Assembly: GCA_043816305.1 (NCBI GenBank)
Contig: JBDRHZ010000043.1
Coordinates: 1-64,000, forward strand
Reading direction: 5' to 3'
Source of the DNA: JAHIVN01 sp018816645
GTDB taxonomy: Bacteria; Patescibacteriota; Dojkabacteria; JAHIVN01
DNA: 64,000 bases
The notes beneath the pieces are model-generated. The model did not search any database. It worked only from the letters and a program-made list of their open reading frames with translations, and was not told the origin of the DNA. The position numbers were made by a program, and so were the translations under genes. This document shows positions 34,791-44,316 of this stretch, in pieces. Each line of letters begins with the position of its first letter. The first letter of the stretch is position 1.

Positions 34791-34850
34791 TGCGGAAGCA
34801 AGCTTTGAGAACTGTGAGTTTACTTTGCACAAAAATATTAGTGGGTATTC

Positions 34851-35612
34851 CTAAACAAGAAGCTTCTTAAATCTCTCTGGGTTATAGATAAATTGAGTAT
34901 AAATAGGCTGAGAAGCTGTCAATCTGTACTTTTTGGAGTAATCATCCGGCTTAATTCTTTTAAGCCTAGGAACTTCTTTATAGTGAGGATTTCTCACTAC
35001 TTCCTGCCTGGCATTTTTCCTGATGAAATAGTAGCTCATGCCATGCTCTTTCTTCATAGATCTATAATCAATTTTTCCGTCATCCTCAAACAACCGGCCA
35101 ATTATCAGAGGTGAGTTAGCGGGATTTATAAAAGTATACATATACTTCTGGGGAATAGGGATACGGTCTCCTTTCTTCACCTTGAAAGTGGCAACATAGC
35201 TGACATCGGTTTCAAAATCCAGTTCCCCCTTTTCTTTAACTTTCTGAACCAGAATTGTGCCCCATCCATATAGGATATCAATAATTGCCGTGATATCGTT
35301 CTGGTCCTTGTCGGGTGAGAAAATGTGGGTTTTGTTGTATTCAATTCCAAGTAAACCCGGAGGTAGTATAATTATGCTATAGTGAAGCTTGTTCTTACTA
35401 AACACTTGTTTGTCTTTATTCAGATATATATCCGAATATTCAGTATACACGTTCAGTGGGTACTTCAAGGTTTTATTGAGCAACACAGGCCTCATGCTGT
35501 CAAGTTTTACCCGTTCGATCTTCTCGAATGAAATCTCTCCAGCAGGGTGCAGAGAATTATCTTGATTATTCAAAAGCAGGGGCAAACCGGAAAAATCTTG
35601 TAAATTGATCAT
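34851..35612 (-). CDS. Cupin-type protein, possibly phosphoglucose isomerase-like
   Basis: I use ATG 35612 (MINLQDFSGLPLLLN). The 253-residue protein is rich in beta-strands with an ILPPGLLGIEYNKTH segment. A PIPQKYMYTFINPANSPL stretch, typical of the second cupin half, is also present. The pattern recalls cupin-type glucose-6-phosphate isomerases, but the metal-binding His/Glu set is not clear enough to claim the reaction. It is monocistronic, directly upstream of the ileS promoter. Confidence 0.6.
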   Translation of the reverse strand: MINLQDFSGLPLLLNNQDNSLHPAGEISFEKIERVKLDSMRPVLLNKTLKYPLNVYTEYSDIYLNKDKQVFSKNKLHYSIIILPPGLLGIEYNKTHIFSPDKDQNDITAIIDILYGWGTILVQKVKEKGELDFETDVSYVATFKVKKGDRIPIPQKYMYTFINPANSPLIIGRLFEDDGKIDYRSMKKEHGMSYYFIRKNARQEVVRNPHYKEVPRLKRIKPDDYSKKYRLTASQPIYTQFIYNPERFKKLLV

Positions 35613-35748
35613 CAAACAAATATTCAAATCTCAAAAATTTCGTTAACCAATTATACTTGCTGCGCAAAGAATTGTCAATCTGAAACACAGAGAAACACCG
35701 TTAAATAAGGTGTTATTTGAATCGAGCGGGTGGAAGAGTTGAAAAAAT

Positions 35749-35854
35749 GGTAGACACTTATTTACAATTGAGGATCCGAAAAAAAATCATTACTGAAAAA
35801 ATTCCGAGCTAAAGCTTACATCCTCACACTTTAATCTTTCAATAAGTATCTACC
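35749..35854. repeat. 106-bp inverted-repeat element
   Basis: GGTAGACACTTATT (35749-35762) and AATAAGTATCTACC (35841-35854) form a 14-bp inverted repeat with one mismatch. The gap 35613-35938 has no other gene. It may be a MITE-like remnant; no target duplication is evident. Confidence 0.4.
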
Positions 35855-35938
35855 GTATCTAATTTAACAAATATATTTCAGTTTGTCAAGTATTTGGGTG
35901 ACAGTCTTTGAGGTTGACAGTCTCTGGATGCAAACACT

Positions 35939-36181
35939 TTACTTTCCCCTGCCTTCTTTTAGGATCGTTTCTAACCTCCACCTAAACATTTCGAGCGTTT
36001 CTTTCTTCAATCGTTTAAATGACCTCATGCTAGTAGCAGAATATTCCCCTGCATTTTTCAACTTAAATCTTGGATCAGAGTTGCTCCGGACTTTCTCTTC
36101 TATACTTCTGGTATACACATCAAAGCCCAAATCCCACATCATTTGAGACTCAGTTGCTCCTTCAAATATCAATTGTTTCAA
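35939..36181 (-). CDS. Possible small orphan protein
   Basis: The frame of 80 residues begins with TTG; internal ATG codons follow at residue 14. The basic C-terminal half is helical (MRSFKRLKKETLEMFRWRL). It follows the 7TM protein by 21 bp on the same strand. With no good ribosome-binding site, it may be real or a degraded remnant. Confidence 0.4.
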   Translation of the reverse strand: MKQLIFEGATESQMMWDLGFDVYTRSIEEKVRSNSDPRFKLKNAGEYSATSMRSFKRLKKETLEMFRWRLETILKEGRGK

Positions 36182-36202
36182 GATCTCATACCGCAGTCTA
36201 CT

Positions 36203-37372
36203 CTATGTTCTTTTTTCTCCTTCCTCTATTGGACGAAAGAATTCTATAGATTGCCTCAGTATTTCGCTTAGAGCTTCCTGATTAGTGATTTTCTTGGTTC
36301 TAGCGTACTTCATCACAGCAGGAGCCATCAACGCTTTGCTTTCATTCACCGCCTGAGGCTCGACAAATATTTTCATAAGAATATTTAGATCGCTCAAATT
36401 AAGAACTGGAATAGAAAACTTTCTGTTGCGAATCGAATCAAGTGCCATCTGCTTAAGTGTTTCTCCTAAACCATTGTTTAAAACAACAAATGTTATTACA
36501 ATGAAAACTAGAAAGAAGAAAAACATTTGTATTTCCACGACTTTGTAGACTAAAAATATCACTCCTACAAGAGCTACAGACGAAATAAGATTCCGTAACA
36601 AATTCACAAGAACCTCCTTATGAATAGCTTCTTTTTGCTCAAGTAGAGTATTGTAGTAGAGTAACGCCCAACAGCCGTAAACTGTTCCAACTAACATCAG
36701 GCCGACTGATAATAGCAGCACTTTACCATGTATTTCCCATAAACCTTCTCCAACATAGTGCCATACCATTCCAATCATTCCACCTGTAAATAGCAAAACT
36801 GAAACTTCGGCAAACTTTCTAAAGAAGCCCTTATCTACTTCACTTATTCTTTCCGGATCAACCTTTGCTAGAAAATAAAAGTTGAGAATTGGGAAAAATA
36901 GTTTAACCAAATTAACAACTAATCGAAAGATGTATAAGCTAGTTACAGGGTCGTACCATTCCACTCCACCATTTCCACTCACTGAGTACACAGCGTTATA
37001 TCTCACTAGAAGATTAGTAAAAACAATCAACACAACTAAAACGAGATTTAGTCCGGTTATCACTTGCTTTATAATTTTAAGACCATTTGAAATGATATCA
37101 TATATTTCTCGAATGCTGAAGCTAGCCAAAAACCAAAAGAGAGTTCCTAGCTCTGCAGGTATATAAAGAGATCTTCTAAACAAAATAAAATTACTCTCGC
37201 TCACAGACAGCTCTCCCAGCACCCAAAACACAATGTAAAAAGCTCCAAAAAATAGAAGCCCAGCCAGATATATGCTTGTTTTGTCCCGAAGATTCCTTAT
37301 CAGCAAGAAGGTACAAATTGAAAGGCACAGGAAAAAGAGAACTGTTGAAATTATTAGTATTAAAACATCCAT
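36203..37372 (-). CDS. Multi-pass membrane sensor-like protein without kinase domain
   Basis: The 389-residue protein has about nine hydrophobic helices (residues 1-300), laid out like the 7TM sensor part of the histidine kinase at 18354-20702. It ends in an approximately 80-residue cytoplasmic tail. No HisKA or HATPase motif is found in the tail or downstream. It may be a truncated sensor or a transporter-like protein. Confidence 0.7.
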   Translation of the reverse strand: MDVLILIISTVLFFLCLSICTFLLIRNLRDKTSIYLAGLLFFGAFYIVFWVLGELSVSESNFILFRRSLYIPAELGTLFWFLASFSIREIYDIISNGLKIIKQVITGLNLVLVVLIVFTNLLVRYNAVYSVSGNGGVEWYDPVTSLYIFRLVVNLVKLFFPILNFYFLAKVDPERISEVDKGFFRKFAEVSVLLFTGGMIGMVWHYVGEGLWEIHGKVLLLSVGLMLVGTVYGCWALLYYNTLLEQKEAIHKEVLVNLLRNLISSVALVGVIFLVYKVVEIQMFFFFLVFIVITFVVLNNGLGETLKQMALDSIRNRKFSIPVLNLSDLNILMKIFVEPQAVNESKALMAPAVMKYARTKKITNQEALSEILRQSIEFFRPIEEGEKRT

Positions 37373-37497
37373 GTCAACAAAGAGTTCAAGAAAATAAGCA
37401 AGCTTTCTTCTATGTCACCAGCTTGTCACTACTATGTATCTTACTTGCCCCTGATTATCCTATAAAATTGATCAAATTTAAATATTAGTTCATATTT

Positions 37498-37785
37498 ATG
37501 AAATCACCCTATGATTTGATCACAATCAGTTTCGAAGATTTGGAAGCTTTTGAGGCAAACGAAAACAAGGGCAAGGTTTGGCTGATTCTGAGCCTGGTAT
37601 TGGACGAGCTGCCGAAAAATTTAAAGGGGAAAGCAGGCTTTATTGCACCAACCCTCACACCAATTCCAGGTTTCAGAGATGAGCATGTTCAAGGATTAGA
37701 GGTGTCCATAAAGGAGAGTAGTGAGATAGAAAAGTTTGTCAGAGAGTTTGTGCCGTTTTTTATTCTGAGAAAGAAAGAGCCCTGA
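37498..37785 (+). CDS. Orphan small soluble protein
   Basis: The 95-residue acidic protein has alternating hydrophobic strands (VWLILSLVLDEL, GKAGFIAPTLTPIPGF). It stands alone between divergent minus-strand genes. No family is recognised. Confidence 0.5.
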   Translation: MKSPYDLITISFEDLEAFEANENKGKVWLILSLVLDELPKNLKGKAGFIAPTLTPIPGFRDEHVQGLEVSIKESSEIEKFVREFVPFFILRKKEP

Positions 37786-37822
37786 AACTTATTTACTAGG
37801 TTGCCGAGGAACTAATTCTACA

Positions 37823-38212
37823 TCAAGGAGTTTTATATTCTCCGCATTCATCGTTCTCGCATTCTACAACACAAGCAAAGTTCAGCAGACCTGTATCACT
37901 ATTCATACACTTCCCCTCGCAAGCTGCATAACATCTTTCATATTCCAATGCTTTACTCATATTTTCTTTCACTTCATTCGTATCTTCAGAAATACGATTC
38001 AGAAAATACTGGGCTAATACCAGGCGAGCGGCAAAGGAGCAGATGGAAATCAGCACCAAAATCCCAATGATAATAATAATAGTTCTTACGGTACTTTTAT
38101 CTTTGCTTTCAGATTCACTAATAATACTATTCTGGTTTCCCGTTGTTTCTTCGACAGGCGGAACCGAGTTTATAGATTGCTGAAAATTTGAATTTTGTAT
38201 TTGATCACTCAT
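37823..38212 (-). CDS. Single-pass surface protein with Cys-rich tail
   Basis: The 129-residue protein has a polar Gln/Ser/Thr-rich cytoplasmic N-terminus (residues 1-40), one membrane helix (about 42-65) and a short external tail with eight cysteines (CYAACEGKC, CVVECENDECG). It belongs to a run of similarly built anchored proteins between 37.8 and 44.2 kb. Confidence 0.7.
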   Translation of the reverse strand: MSDQIQNSNFQQSINSVPPVEETTGNQNSIISESESKDKSTVRTIIIIIGILVLISICSFAARLVLAQYFLNRISEDTNEVKENMSKALEYERCYAACEGKCMNSDTGLLNFACVVECENDECGEYKTP

Positions 38213-38231
38213 TTTGATAAAAAATAGCTAA

Positions 38232-38453
38232 TTAAGGTTCATCTGTCAACTGTTTTACACTTACCACCTCAGGATTTGAAGTTCTATAACCACCTCTACA
38301 AGTAGAGCAGGTATATGTCCTTGCACAGAAAATTGCTTAAGCATTCCTTTCTACTTCATCAAGCTCGTTAGTGGCTTGATTTACAACAGTCACAGTCATC
38401 TCACGATCACAGCCTGGATGTGTACATCTGACAACAGCTTCCCAATCTGGCAT
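38232..38453 (-). pseudogene. Zinc-ribbon minigene interrupted by an in-frame stop
   Basis: From ATG 38453 the frame encodes 38 residues (with RCTHPGCDRE), meets TAA at 38339-38337, and continues open in the same frame for 34 more residues. That second part carries the other cysteine pair (YTCSTCRGG). The two halves make one sensible four-cysteine zinc ribbon, so a single nonsense change, or a sequencing error, has interrupted it. Confidence 0.6.
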
Positions 38454-38571
38454 AATGATGTTGAACAATTTTAAAGTAAAGTTTGGTAGATTAAGCGGCA
38501 GTCCTTTATTATATCAGACCAAAGCAGGCAGGCTCAACTTTATGAGGAAATGAGTTTCAGTCGAATTTTAC

Positions 38572-39204
38572 TTACTCTCCACAAACAGGCTTAGTCATCG
38601 ATCCTATTATCAAATCAAATGTGCTATCTTCTTCTACAGTGTAGCCCCCATAAAACCTCCCAACCATATCGAACTTGTCATTCTCACAAGTATTCTCCAA
38701 GTTCCCCTCAGGATAATAGCAGGTGCTGCATTTGTCGCTTGCCTTGGAAATTAAACCATCATGATAAACAGTCACCGCAATGTTAGCATACTCAGAGTTT
38801 ATACAGTCGAACGGAGAAAGCTGACATTTTACTGAGCCTTTTTTGTATGATTCATCCCAGAAGGTAAAATTCTCCTCCGAATAATTCTTAATACTATCGA
38901 ATGCATAGGTAACATAAACAGTTGATTCACCTATTGTCAAACTATTCTCGCTCCCGGACTGTTTTATAGTAATCGTAAATCCTTTTGGTCTTGGGTAACA
39001 TCCACCATCTTCCTCCCCAGCTGGACACTCAACCGCCTTAGATTCAGTCAACTCCCAGGTTGAAGGGTATTTCAGTGAATAATTACTATATTGATTGTAA
39101 TAAGTTTTCCACCCCTCATAAGGATCTGTTTCTGTAGTAGTAGTTGTTGTTGTATCACTTTGCTCTTTTCTTCTGCATCTTGAGCAAATGCTCCTTTTAA
39201 AGTG
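38572..39204 (-). pseudogene. Decayed surface protein lacking its membrane anchor
   Basis: The open frame 39204-38572 (210 codons) encodes a Thr-rich stalk (SDTTTTTTTETDP), a YSLKYPSTWEL motif and an ectodomain with several cysteines. It has no start codon and no membrane helix upstream, unlike its neighbours. A separate ATG at 39212 (MDNTLKGAFAQD) is in another frame and stops soon after. Translation from an internal ATG (39051) would give only a 159-residue fragment without export signal. I read it as N-terminally broken. Confidence 0.6.
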
Positions 39205-39247
39205 TTATCCATTTTTATAAATTTAATAGTTAGAATCTAAACAAAGA

Positions 39248-40201
39248 CTACTTATAATCAATCGCATTCACAAACTCCATCGCCTTATCGTAAGCTTCTT
39301 GCTCAGCCTCCATTAGATCAACATGTTTGTTGAAGAATTCATCGACCAGTCCTGCCGTTGCTTCCTCATAGTCCACACTTGGCATGCCGTTTACCATATC
39401 AGAATGCTCTGTCAGGTAAGCCTCGAGATTCTCATCATCGACCAAAAACCAAGTGTTAAGATAAATCTTGTAACCATCCTTATATCCCAAGATCTTCTTT
39501 ACCCTCAAGTAGAGTGAGTATTCCCCTGGAGTATTTGCACTAACATCCGGAAGCACAATATATGTTGTGATGCGATAATCGTCTCCTTTAGAAACTAATT
39601 CACCAAAATCTCCAAAAAAAGGAGGTCCACCATGACCCAATTCTACAGTATCCTCATCAAATACGTATGCTCGGTTTTCAGTATTCCCGTCAAGTTTATA
39701 ACTAAATGTAATATCAGCGGTCCCAGGGTTCTCTTCAACAACCACACACACACCTTGGTATGCTTTTTCGAGCGAATCATCTAAAACAGTCATCTTTGAG
39801 GCATCTATCGTAAAGGGAAAGTTATTTTCTTTGATGTAATAGCCATATCCTGTACCACCATAAGACACTTTAACACAACTTGCTGTTATGGCTTCCTGAA
39901 GTGTTTTATCAATCGAAGCGGGCATAACGTCTTGTGAAGTTGTCGTAGTTGTAGCAGATGAAGATGTCGTTGTTGTGGTAGTACTTGTCTGTGTTCCTTC
40001 TGAGGAATCATCTCCTGAGTTGAATATCAGGAAATACAGCCCTGCCCCCAGTCCCACAAGTGCTAAAAACGAAATAACTGCGACTGCCAGATATATTTTC
40101 TGCTTCGATGACTCTTTTGGATTAGCAACTTCCGGAACAGCCTCTGTTTTTGTTTCCTCAGCAGGAACCTGAGGCATACTTTCCATTTTCACATCGTCCA
40201 T
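39248..40201 (-). CDS. Single-pass surface protein with Thr/Ser stalk
   Basis: The 317-residue protein has an acidic cytoplasmic N-terminus (about 1-32), a membrane helix (about 33-58), a Thr/Ser-rich stalk (TQTSTTTTTTSSSATTTTTS, near 68-90) and a beta-rich external domain. The ectodomain has two cysteines and no recognised family. The stalk suggests display at the cell surface, perhaps glycosylated. It is neighboured by similar proteins. Confidence 0.75.
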   Translation of the reverse strand: MDDVKMESMPQVPAEETKTEAVPEVANPKESSKQKIYLAVAVISFLALVGLGAGLYFLIFNSGDDSSEGTQTSTTTTTTSSSATTTTTSQDVMPASIDKTLQEAITASCVKVSYGGTGYGYYIKENNFPFTIDASKMTVLDDSLEKAYQGVCVVVEENPGTADITFSYKLDGNTENRAYVFDEDTVELGHGGPPFFGDFGELVSKGDDYRITTYIVLPDVSANTPGEYSLYLRVKKILGYKDGYKIYLNTWFLVDDENLEAYLTEHSDMVNGMPSVDYEEATAGLVDEFFNKHVDLMEAEQEAYDKAMEFVNAIDYK

Positions 40202-40259
40202 AGCTGAATACTATAAATTTAACTAATACTCTTAACTAGAAAACCACATATAAGTAACA

Positions 40260-41231
40260 TCAAAGCTTCACCACTTCCACGTCAAGTGATTGTACTATGT
40301 CATCACAGGAAGAATAATCGCTTCCAGGAACATCACAAGTTCCCATAAAATATACATTGCTCTCAAGCATAAGGATCGCGGATCCGCAGGGAGCAGGCAT
40401 ATCATCTTCACCCGTTCCCATATCAAAGCAGTTTTTATTTATATTAATCTGATTTGTGTAAGCAATTCCGCCATTCTGATCAACCACTCTATAAACATCT
40501 TCTAGTTCCGCGTGATTAAAAACCTTCTCATAGCTTGAATACGGCTCTTCGTATGCTTCATAAAACACCCAGAAAGTAAGGGAGAAGGCTTTGTTCGAAA
40601 TCACAACACTCGGCATCATCTGATCCTGTGCTGAACTCTTTGACTCATCAACAGTTGCATCATCTGGAATACTGGCTGTGAAATTAAGAGTGAAACCATA
40701 CATCGACTGATCTGAACCGATAAGAGAAAAGTTTACTTCTTTGCTCTGGAGGGCTGCTGTAGTTGTCGTAGAAGTTCCACTTCCGTCATTGCCTAGTTCA
40801 CACTTCCCTGAGTTGCATTTTGCTTCTCCGCCAAATGTTGGACAAGGGGCACAGTCAACCAGGGCACAATTATCTGGAAGATATTCTGAATAATTCTTCC
40901 CAAAGAAATATTCCATCAAACCATAATCGCTCTCAAGCTTCGACTTTGTAGTTACTTCAGGACATGAACAACATTCGTCAACCCTTATAGCTACAGCACA
41001 GTCTGAGTCAGAAGAACATTCGACAGCACCGGTGCTTTGCGTACTAGAGGTAGTTCTCCCATTATCATCCTTGTTACGTACAATTAACCAGACAATGCCA
41101 ACACTTATTAGACATAGTATCAAGATGCCACAGCCTAAAATGGTAAGTATCATCCATAACTTGGACTTACTCTTCGCCTTGTTTTCATTATTTTGAGGAT
41201 TGGCAACTTGTTTTGTAGAGGAGTCTTGCAT
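40260..41231 (-). CDS. Single-pass surface protein with Cys-rich domain
   Basis: The 323-residue protein has a polar Lys/Ser-rich N-terminus, a membrane helix (about 27-50), a Cys-rich domain of ten or more cysteines (CSSDSDCAVAIRVDECCSCP ... CNSGKCEL, about 72-148), a short Ser/Thr linker and a second beta-rich domain. The Cys-rich part resembles small disulphide-knotted domains of extracellular proteins. It is probably surface-displayed. No partner is known. Confidence 0.75.
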   Translation of the reverse strand: MQDSSTKQVANPQNNENKAKSKSKLWMILTILGCGILILCLISVGIVWLIVRNKDDNGRTTSSTQSTGAVECSSDSDCAVAIRVDECCSCPEVTTKSKLESDYGLMEYFFGKNYSEYLPDNCALVDCAPCPTFGGEAKCNSGKCELGNDGSGTSTTTTAALQSKEVNFSLIGSDQSMYGFTLNFTASIPDDATVDESKSSAQDQMMPSVVISNKAFSLTFWVFYEAYEEPYSSYEKVFNHAELEDVYRVVDQNGGIAYTNQININKNCFDMGTGEDDMPAPCGSAILMLESNVYFMGTCDVPGSDYSSCDDIVQSLDVEVVKL

Positions 41232-41351
41232 GGACAGTTTCTAATAACTTAACTCTATTAATATAGCCGAAAATAAGGATGAAGTCTAATTCTCATTTAC
41301 AGATTATCCTATCTGTCGATTTTCGACTTAAAGAATTGGTATAATCAATCA

Positions 41352-42032
41352 ATGGTAGAAGATACTCAATTAAAAGAAGTCAGAACAGGAGAGGCATATG
41401 AAAACTTTGTAAAAACGTTAGTAGAAAGACTAGGTGTAGTACACTGGATTGACACTAGACACTGCATCCTGTATCTAACACAAAATTGGGGACAGGGATC
41501 TATGCATTGCATAGCGATATATACTCCAGACCAGGACACAAGACTTACCGGTTTAGGTTTTGTCGGATTTGAAACCTACGAAGGGCAAGCTTGGTTTGCA
41601 AATGTCATACCCTACTGTTTTACTGCAGACAGGGGAAGTACTGAGTTCTTCACAAATCCCCCGGATAAAAGGGGGTTCACTCGCCTCAAAAATTCTGATC
41701 GTTTAGCTAACGTAGCAAATTCTCCGTTTTCTTCTACACTCGTTATAAAAGTCATAGATCCAAAATACCAACCTAGAGATGTCAGGCCTTTCAGATATGG
41801 AACATTTCTTTTGCAGACAGCTGCTCAGATAGCTATGACAGTTGGCGCTAAAACCTTAGAAGTTTTAGGTAATGATATAACTAGAAGCCCAAGAAGAAAA
41901 AGCTTCTACGATCACGCTCTTGGGGAGAGAATAAATGGGATTTGGATTTTGGGACCACGCATAAAGACTTCAGAGGTCAGACTTGTCGCAGAACTGTGGC
42001 AAGCAAACCTGCAAATGCCAGATCAAGACTAA
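41352..42032 (+). CDS. Orphan soluble protein
   Basis: The 226-residue cytosolic protein has mixed alpha/beta pattern and no recognised motif. It is read in the opposite direction to its neighbours, and its stop overlaps the end of the convergent gene by 4 bp. A TATAAT-like box lies about 15 bp before the start (GGTATAATC). Confidence 0.6.
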   Translation: MVEDTQLKEVRTGEAYENFVKTLVERLGVVHWIDTRHCILYLTQNWGQGSMHCIAIYTPDQDTRLTGLGFVGFETYEGQAWFANVIPYCFTADRGSTEFFTNPPDKRGFTRLKNSDRLANVANSPFSSTLVIKVIDPKYQPRDVRPFRYGTFLLQTAAQIAMTVGAKTLEVLGNDITRSPRRKSFYDHALGERINGIWILGPRIKTSEVRLVAELWQANLQMPDQD

Positions 42033-42850
42033 CTGCTTTGAGTCACAATTCCATCAGATGTATTCAGCACCAAAGTCACCACTACTTCATTCTGATCATT
42101 GTTATAAGGATTGTACTCATAGTACTTTATATCAATCCAGTACTGTCTTTCACCAATTGCGGTTACACTATCAATTGAAACTGTTGAAGTGTTGATATTC
42201 TGATATTTCTCAAACGAATATATGTGATCAAACTCACCCGAAACCATATCCAGCTTCCATATTCCCCCAAGAATCAGATAATCTTCGCTTACCTGTCCCA
42301 TCACACTGATGCAGGAAGTATCAGCCCCATCGCTGCAGCCCATCGGAAATATCTGAAAGTAGAAGTATACATCAACATCATAAACGATAAGTTCTGGAGT
42401 ATCTATCATAAAATCGCGTCCATACTTTTCCTGAAAATCCAACCTGCCTAGCGGTCCTCCGGCTCCATTCACATCTAGACTTGATGCATTACTATTCTCA
42501 TCACGATTCAAAACAAACTTGATGTTTGGTTCCAAGGTTGATTCATCTTCGACACAAGCCATCTCAGTACAGCTGACACTTCCTTTTTCACAACTGCAGG
42601 TATTGCAACCGTCAACCGAATCGAAAGTATCGCCACTCTCATACATCTTGCCTGAATAATTACAGACCTGACTTCTCGATTGTCTATCTTCATCCTCTTT
42701 ATCCAAGTAGTAAAACAGCCCGACCCCAAAACCAATGAGGAGCATCAGGACAAAAAAAATCATTCCCAAAATCAAAAGAAGAGTAAAGACAGTTGGTTTA
42801 CTGAGAATATCTGATTTTAAATCGTCCGTTTGAGATTTTTTGCTGCTCAT
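42029..42850 (-). CDS. Surface protein with von Willebrand factor C-like domain
   Basis: The 273-residue protein has a cytoplasmic N-terminus, a membrane helix (about 18-45) and a Cys-rich segment. That segment (CNYSGKMYESGDTF then GCNTCSCEKGSVSCTEMAC, about 63-103) follows the VWC/pacifastin-like spacing common in eukaryotic extracellular proteins. A beta-rich domain with two cysteines follows. It could bind a surface ligand; that is inference from domain type. Confidence 0.7.
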   Translation of the reverse strand: MSSKKSQTDDLKSDILSKPTVFTLLLILGMIFFVLMLLIGFGVGLFYYLDKEDEDRQSRSQVCNYSGKMYESGDTFDSVDGCNTCSCEKGSVSCTEMACVEDESTLEPNIKFVLNRDENSNASSLDVNGAGGPLGRLDFQEKYGRDFMIDTPELIVYDVDVYFYFQIFPMGCSDGADTSCISVMGQVSEDYLILGGIWKLDMVSGEFDHIYSFEKYQNINTSTVSIDSVTAIGERQYWIDIKYYEYNPYNNDQNEVVVTLVLNTSDGIVTQSS

Positions 42851-42977
42851 AATTAATGATCATTACTAAAAGAGTATTTACTTATAACACACAAATCGAA
42901 ATTTGATAATTTTAAGGTTCGACCGAGTCAAAGAAAACGACAGAAGAATCAAACAGTGCTAAGAAAAGTCGAGCTGA

Positions 42978-44192
42978 CTAGAATTCCTCAGTTGCCAGAA
43001 TCTCGATATTCTTTTCTTTCAAAAGATCCGACACTACTTTGGTCTCAAGACTGACTAGACTGATACCCTTTAGTTTGAGATCTGCCTTAGGACACTCTAT
43101 ACAGTTGGGAGTCTGATATGAGATGAGTAGTTGATCATCAATCCAAAGAGGTCGTGACTCTTGATCACGAAGTCTTTTCATGACTTCGTTGCCGATATCA
43201 TATACCCAGATCGTTGTCACTCCGCTAGGCCAGTCGTATGTCCAATAGGCGATTTTTGTCTTGTCGGGAGACGGTTTAAAGTCAAATGCTCCAACGATTC
43301 TTTCTGATAATTGGCGAGACTTCTTTTCCCCAAGCGATTGAACATATAGACTATTATTCTTTTTGAAATATATCAGTTCATTACTCATGAAAAAAGCGGA
43401 TGTTGGAATGTTTCCGATTTCCTTGTTCAAACTGAACAGCACTGTACCTGTCAGGTCAAACACAACAACAGTCGGCTCGCCGACAAATGTAAATGTATTT
43501 ACTAGAAGTATTCTTTCATCGTTTGGAGAAAATCTGATATAGGTAGAATCACCGAAATCATCTATTTTGAATGCATCATACTTAAATTTCCCCAGATTCC
43601 TAAAGGAGCCATTATTTTTCAGTGTTAAATACAATTCACCATTTTGTTCAAAAAGATATGCCAGGTTTGTTTCTTTCGAAGACCACTTCAGTGCCAGCAC
43701 ATCACTAGCTTGTAGTTCAAACGAATCAACTATCTTTTTCTTGCTTATCGAATATGTATTTATGGTACAGCTTCCAGTATCGCATTCAGAGTAGCTCAAC
43801 TCATCTTTGTTTTTCCAGCTCAGGGATGAGTATTTTTTATTCTTGTTTATTTCTATACCAAACCTCTTTTCGGTTTCAACGTTATAAACAAAAAGTTCCC
43901 CTTTTGACATATAGGCAATCTTTCTTACTCGCGGGTCCTCTTTCTTTTTATCACCATCCTTATCTTTCTCTGCTGTGGCAACCAGCTCTGCATGTCCGGT
44001 CCCAACAATCTTACTATTAACAAACTTGAAAGTGATTGAAGCTACAATTCCTGCGATGATTAGCCCAACTGCACAGAGAACAAATATCAGTATCTTTTCT
44101 CCTCTTTCTTCATTACTATCGCTTGTAGAGATGTCTTCATATGATAGGAACTCTTGAAGAGACTCTTCTTGTCGTGGTATTTTTTCCTTCAT
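42978..44192 (-). CDS. Membrane-anchored beta-propeller (TolB-like) protein
   Basis: I prefer ATG 44192 (MKEKIPRQEESLQEFL), since the longer frame adds an unlikely second hydrophobic helix. The 404-residue product has a membrane helix (about 38-60) and then repeated strand units (KIAYMSKGELFVYN, LSWKNKDELSY, IRFSPNDERILL, FKPSPDKTKIAYW) typical of TolB/WD40-like propellers. It should hang outside the membrane as a binding scaffold. It is divergent from the helicase gene. Confidence 0.72.
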   Translation of the reverse strand: MKEKIPRQEESLQEFLSYEDISTSDSNEERGEKILIFVLCAVGLIIAGIVASITFKFVNSKIVGTGHAELVATAEKDKDGDKKKEDPRVRKIAYMSKGELFVYNVETEKRFGIEINKNKKYSSLSWKNKDELSYSECDTGSCTINTYSISKKKIVDSFELQASDVLALKWSSKETNLAYLFEQNGELYLTLKNNGSFRNLGKFKYDAFKIDDFGDSTYIRFSPNDERILLVNTFTFVGEPTVVVFDLTGTVLFSLNKEIGNIPTSAFFMSNELIYFKKNNSLYVQSLGEKKSRQLSERIVGAFDFKPSPDKTKIAYWTYDWPSGVTTIWVYDIGNEVMKRLRDQESRPLWIDDQLLISYQTPNCIECPKADLKLKGISLVSLETKVVSDLLKEKNIEILATEEF

Positions 44193-44316
44193 AGTGGGAA
44201 CTTGAACTATTAATTGAATTATAAGGAAAAACTGGTATAGAAAGCAAGCGTTTCTTAACAATTATTTGATTCACAAGCCCGACTGTTATATTATTCATTG
44301 CCAAAGATCTCTCACT

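Noticed and set aside
35883..36146. Plus-strand 87-codon gene
   Set aside because: It overlaps the minus-strand frame that better follows the neighbouring gene; its composition looks like antisense of a Lys/Arg-rich helix.
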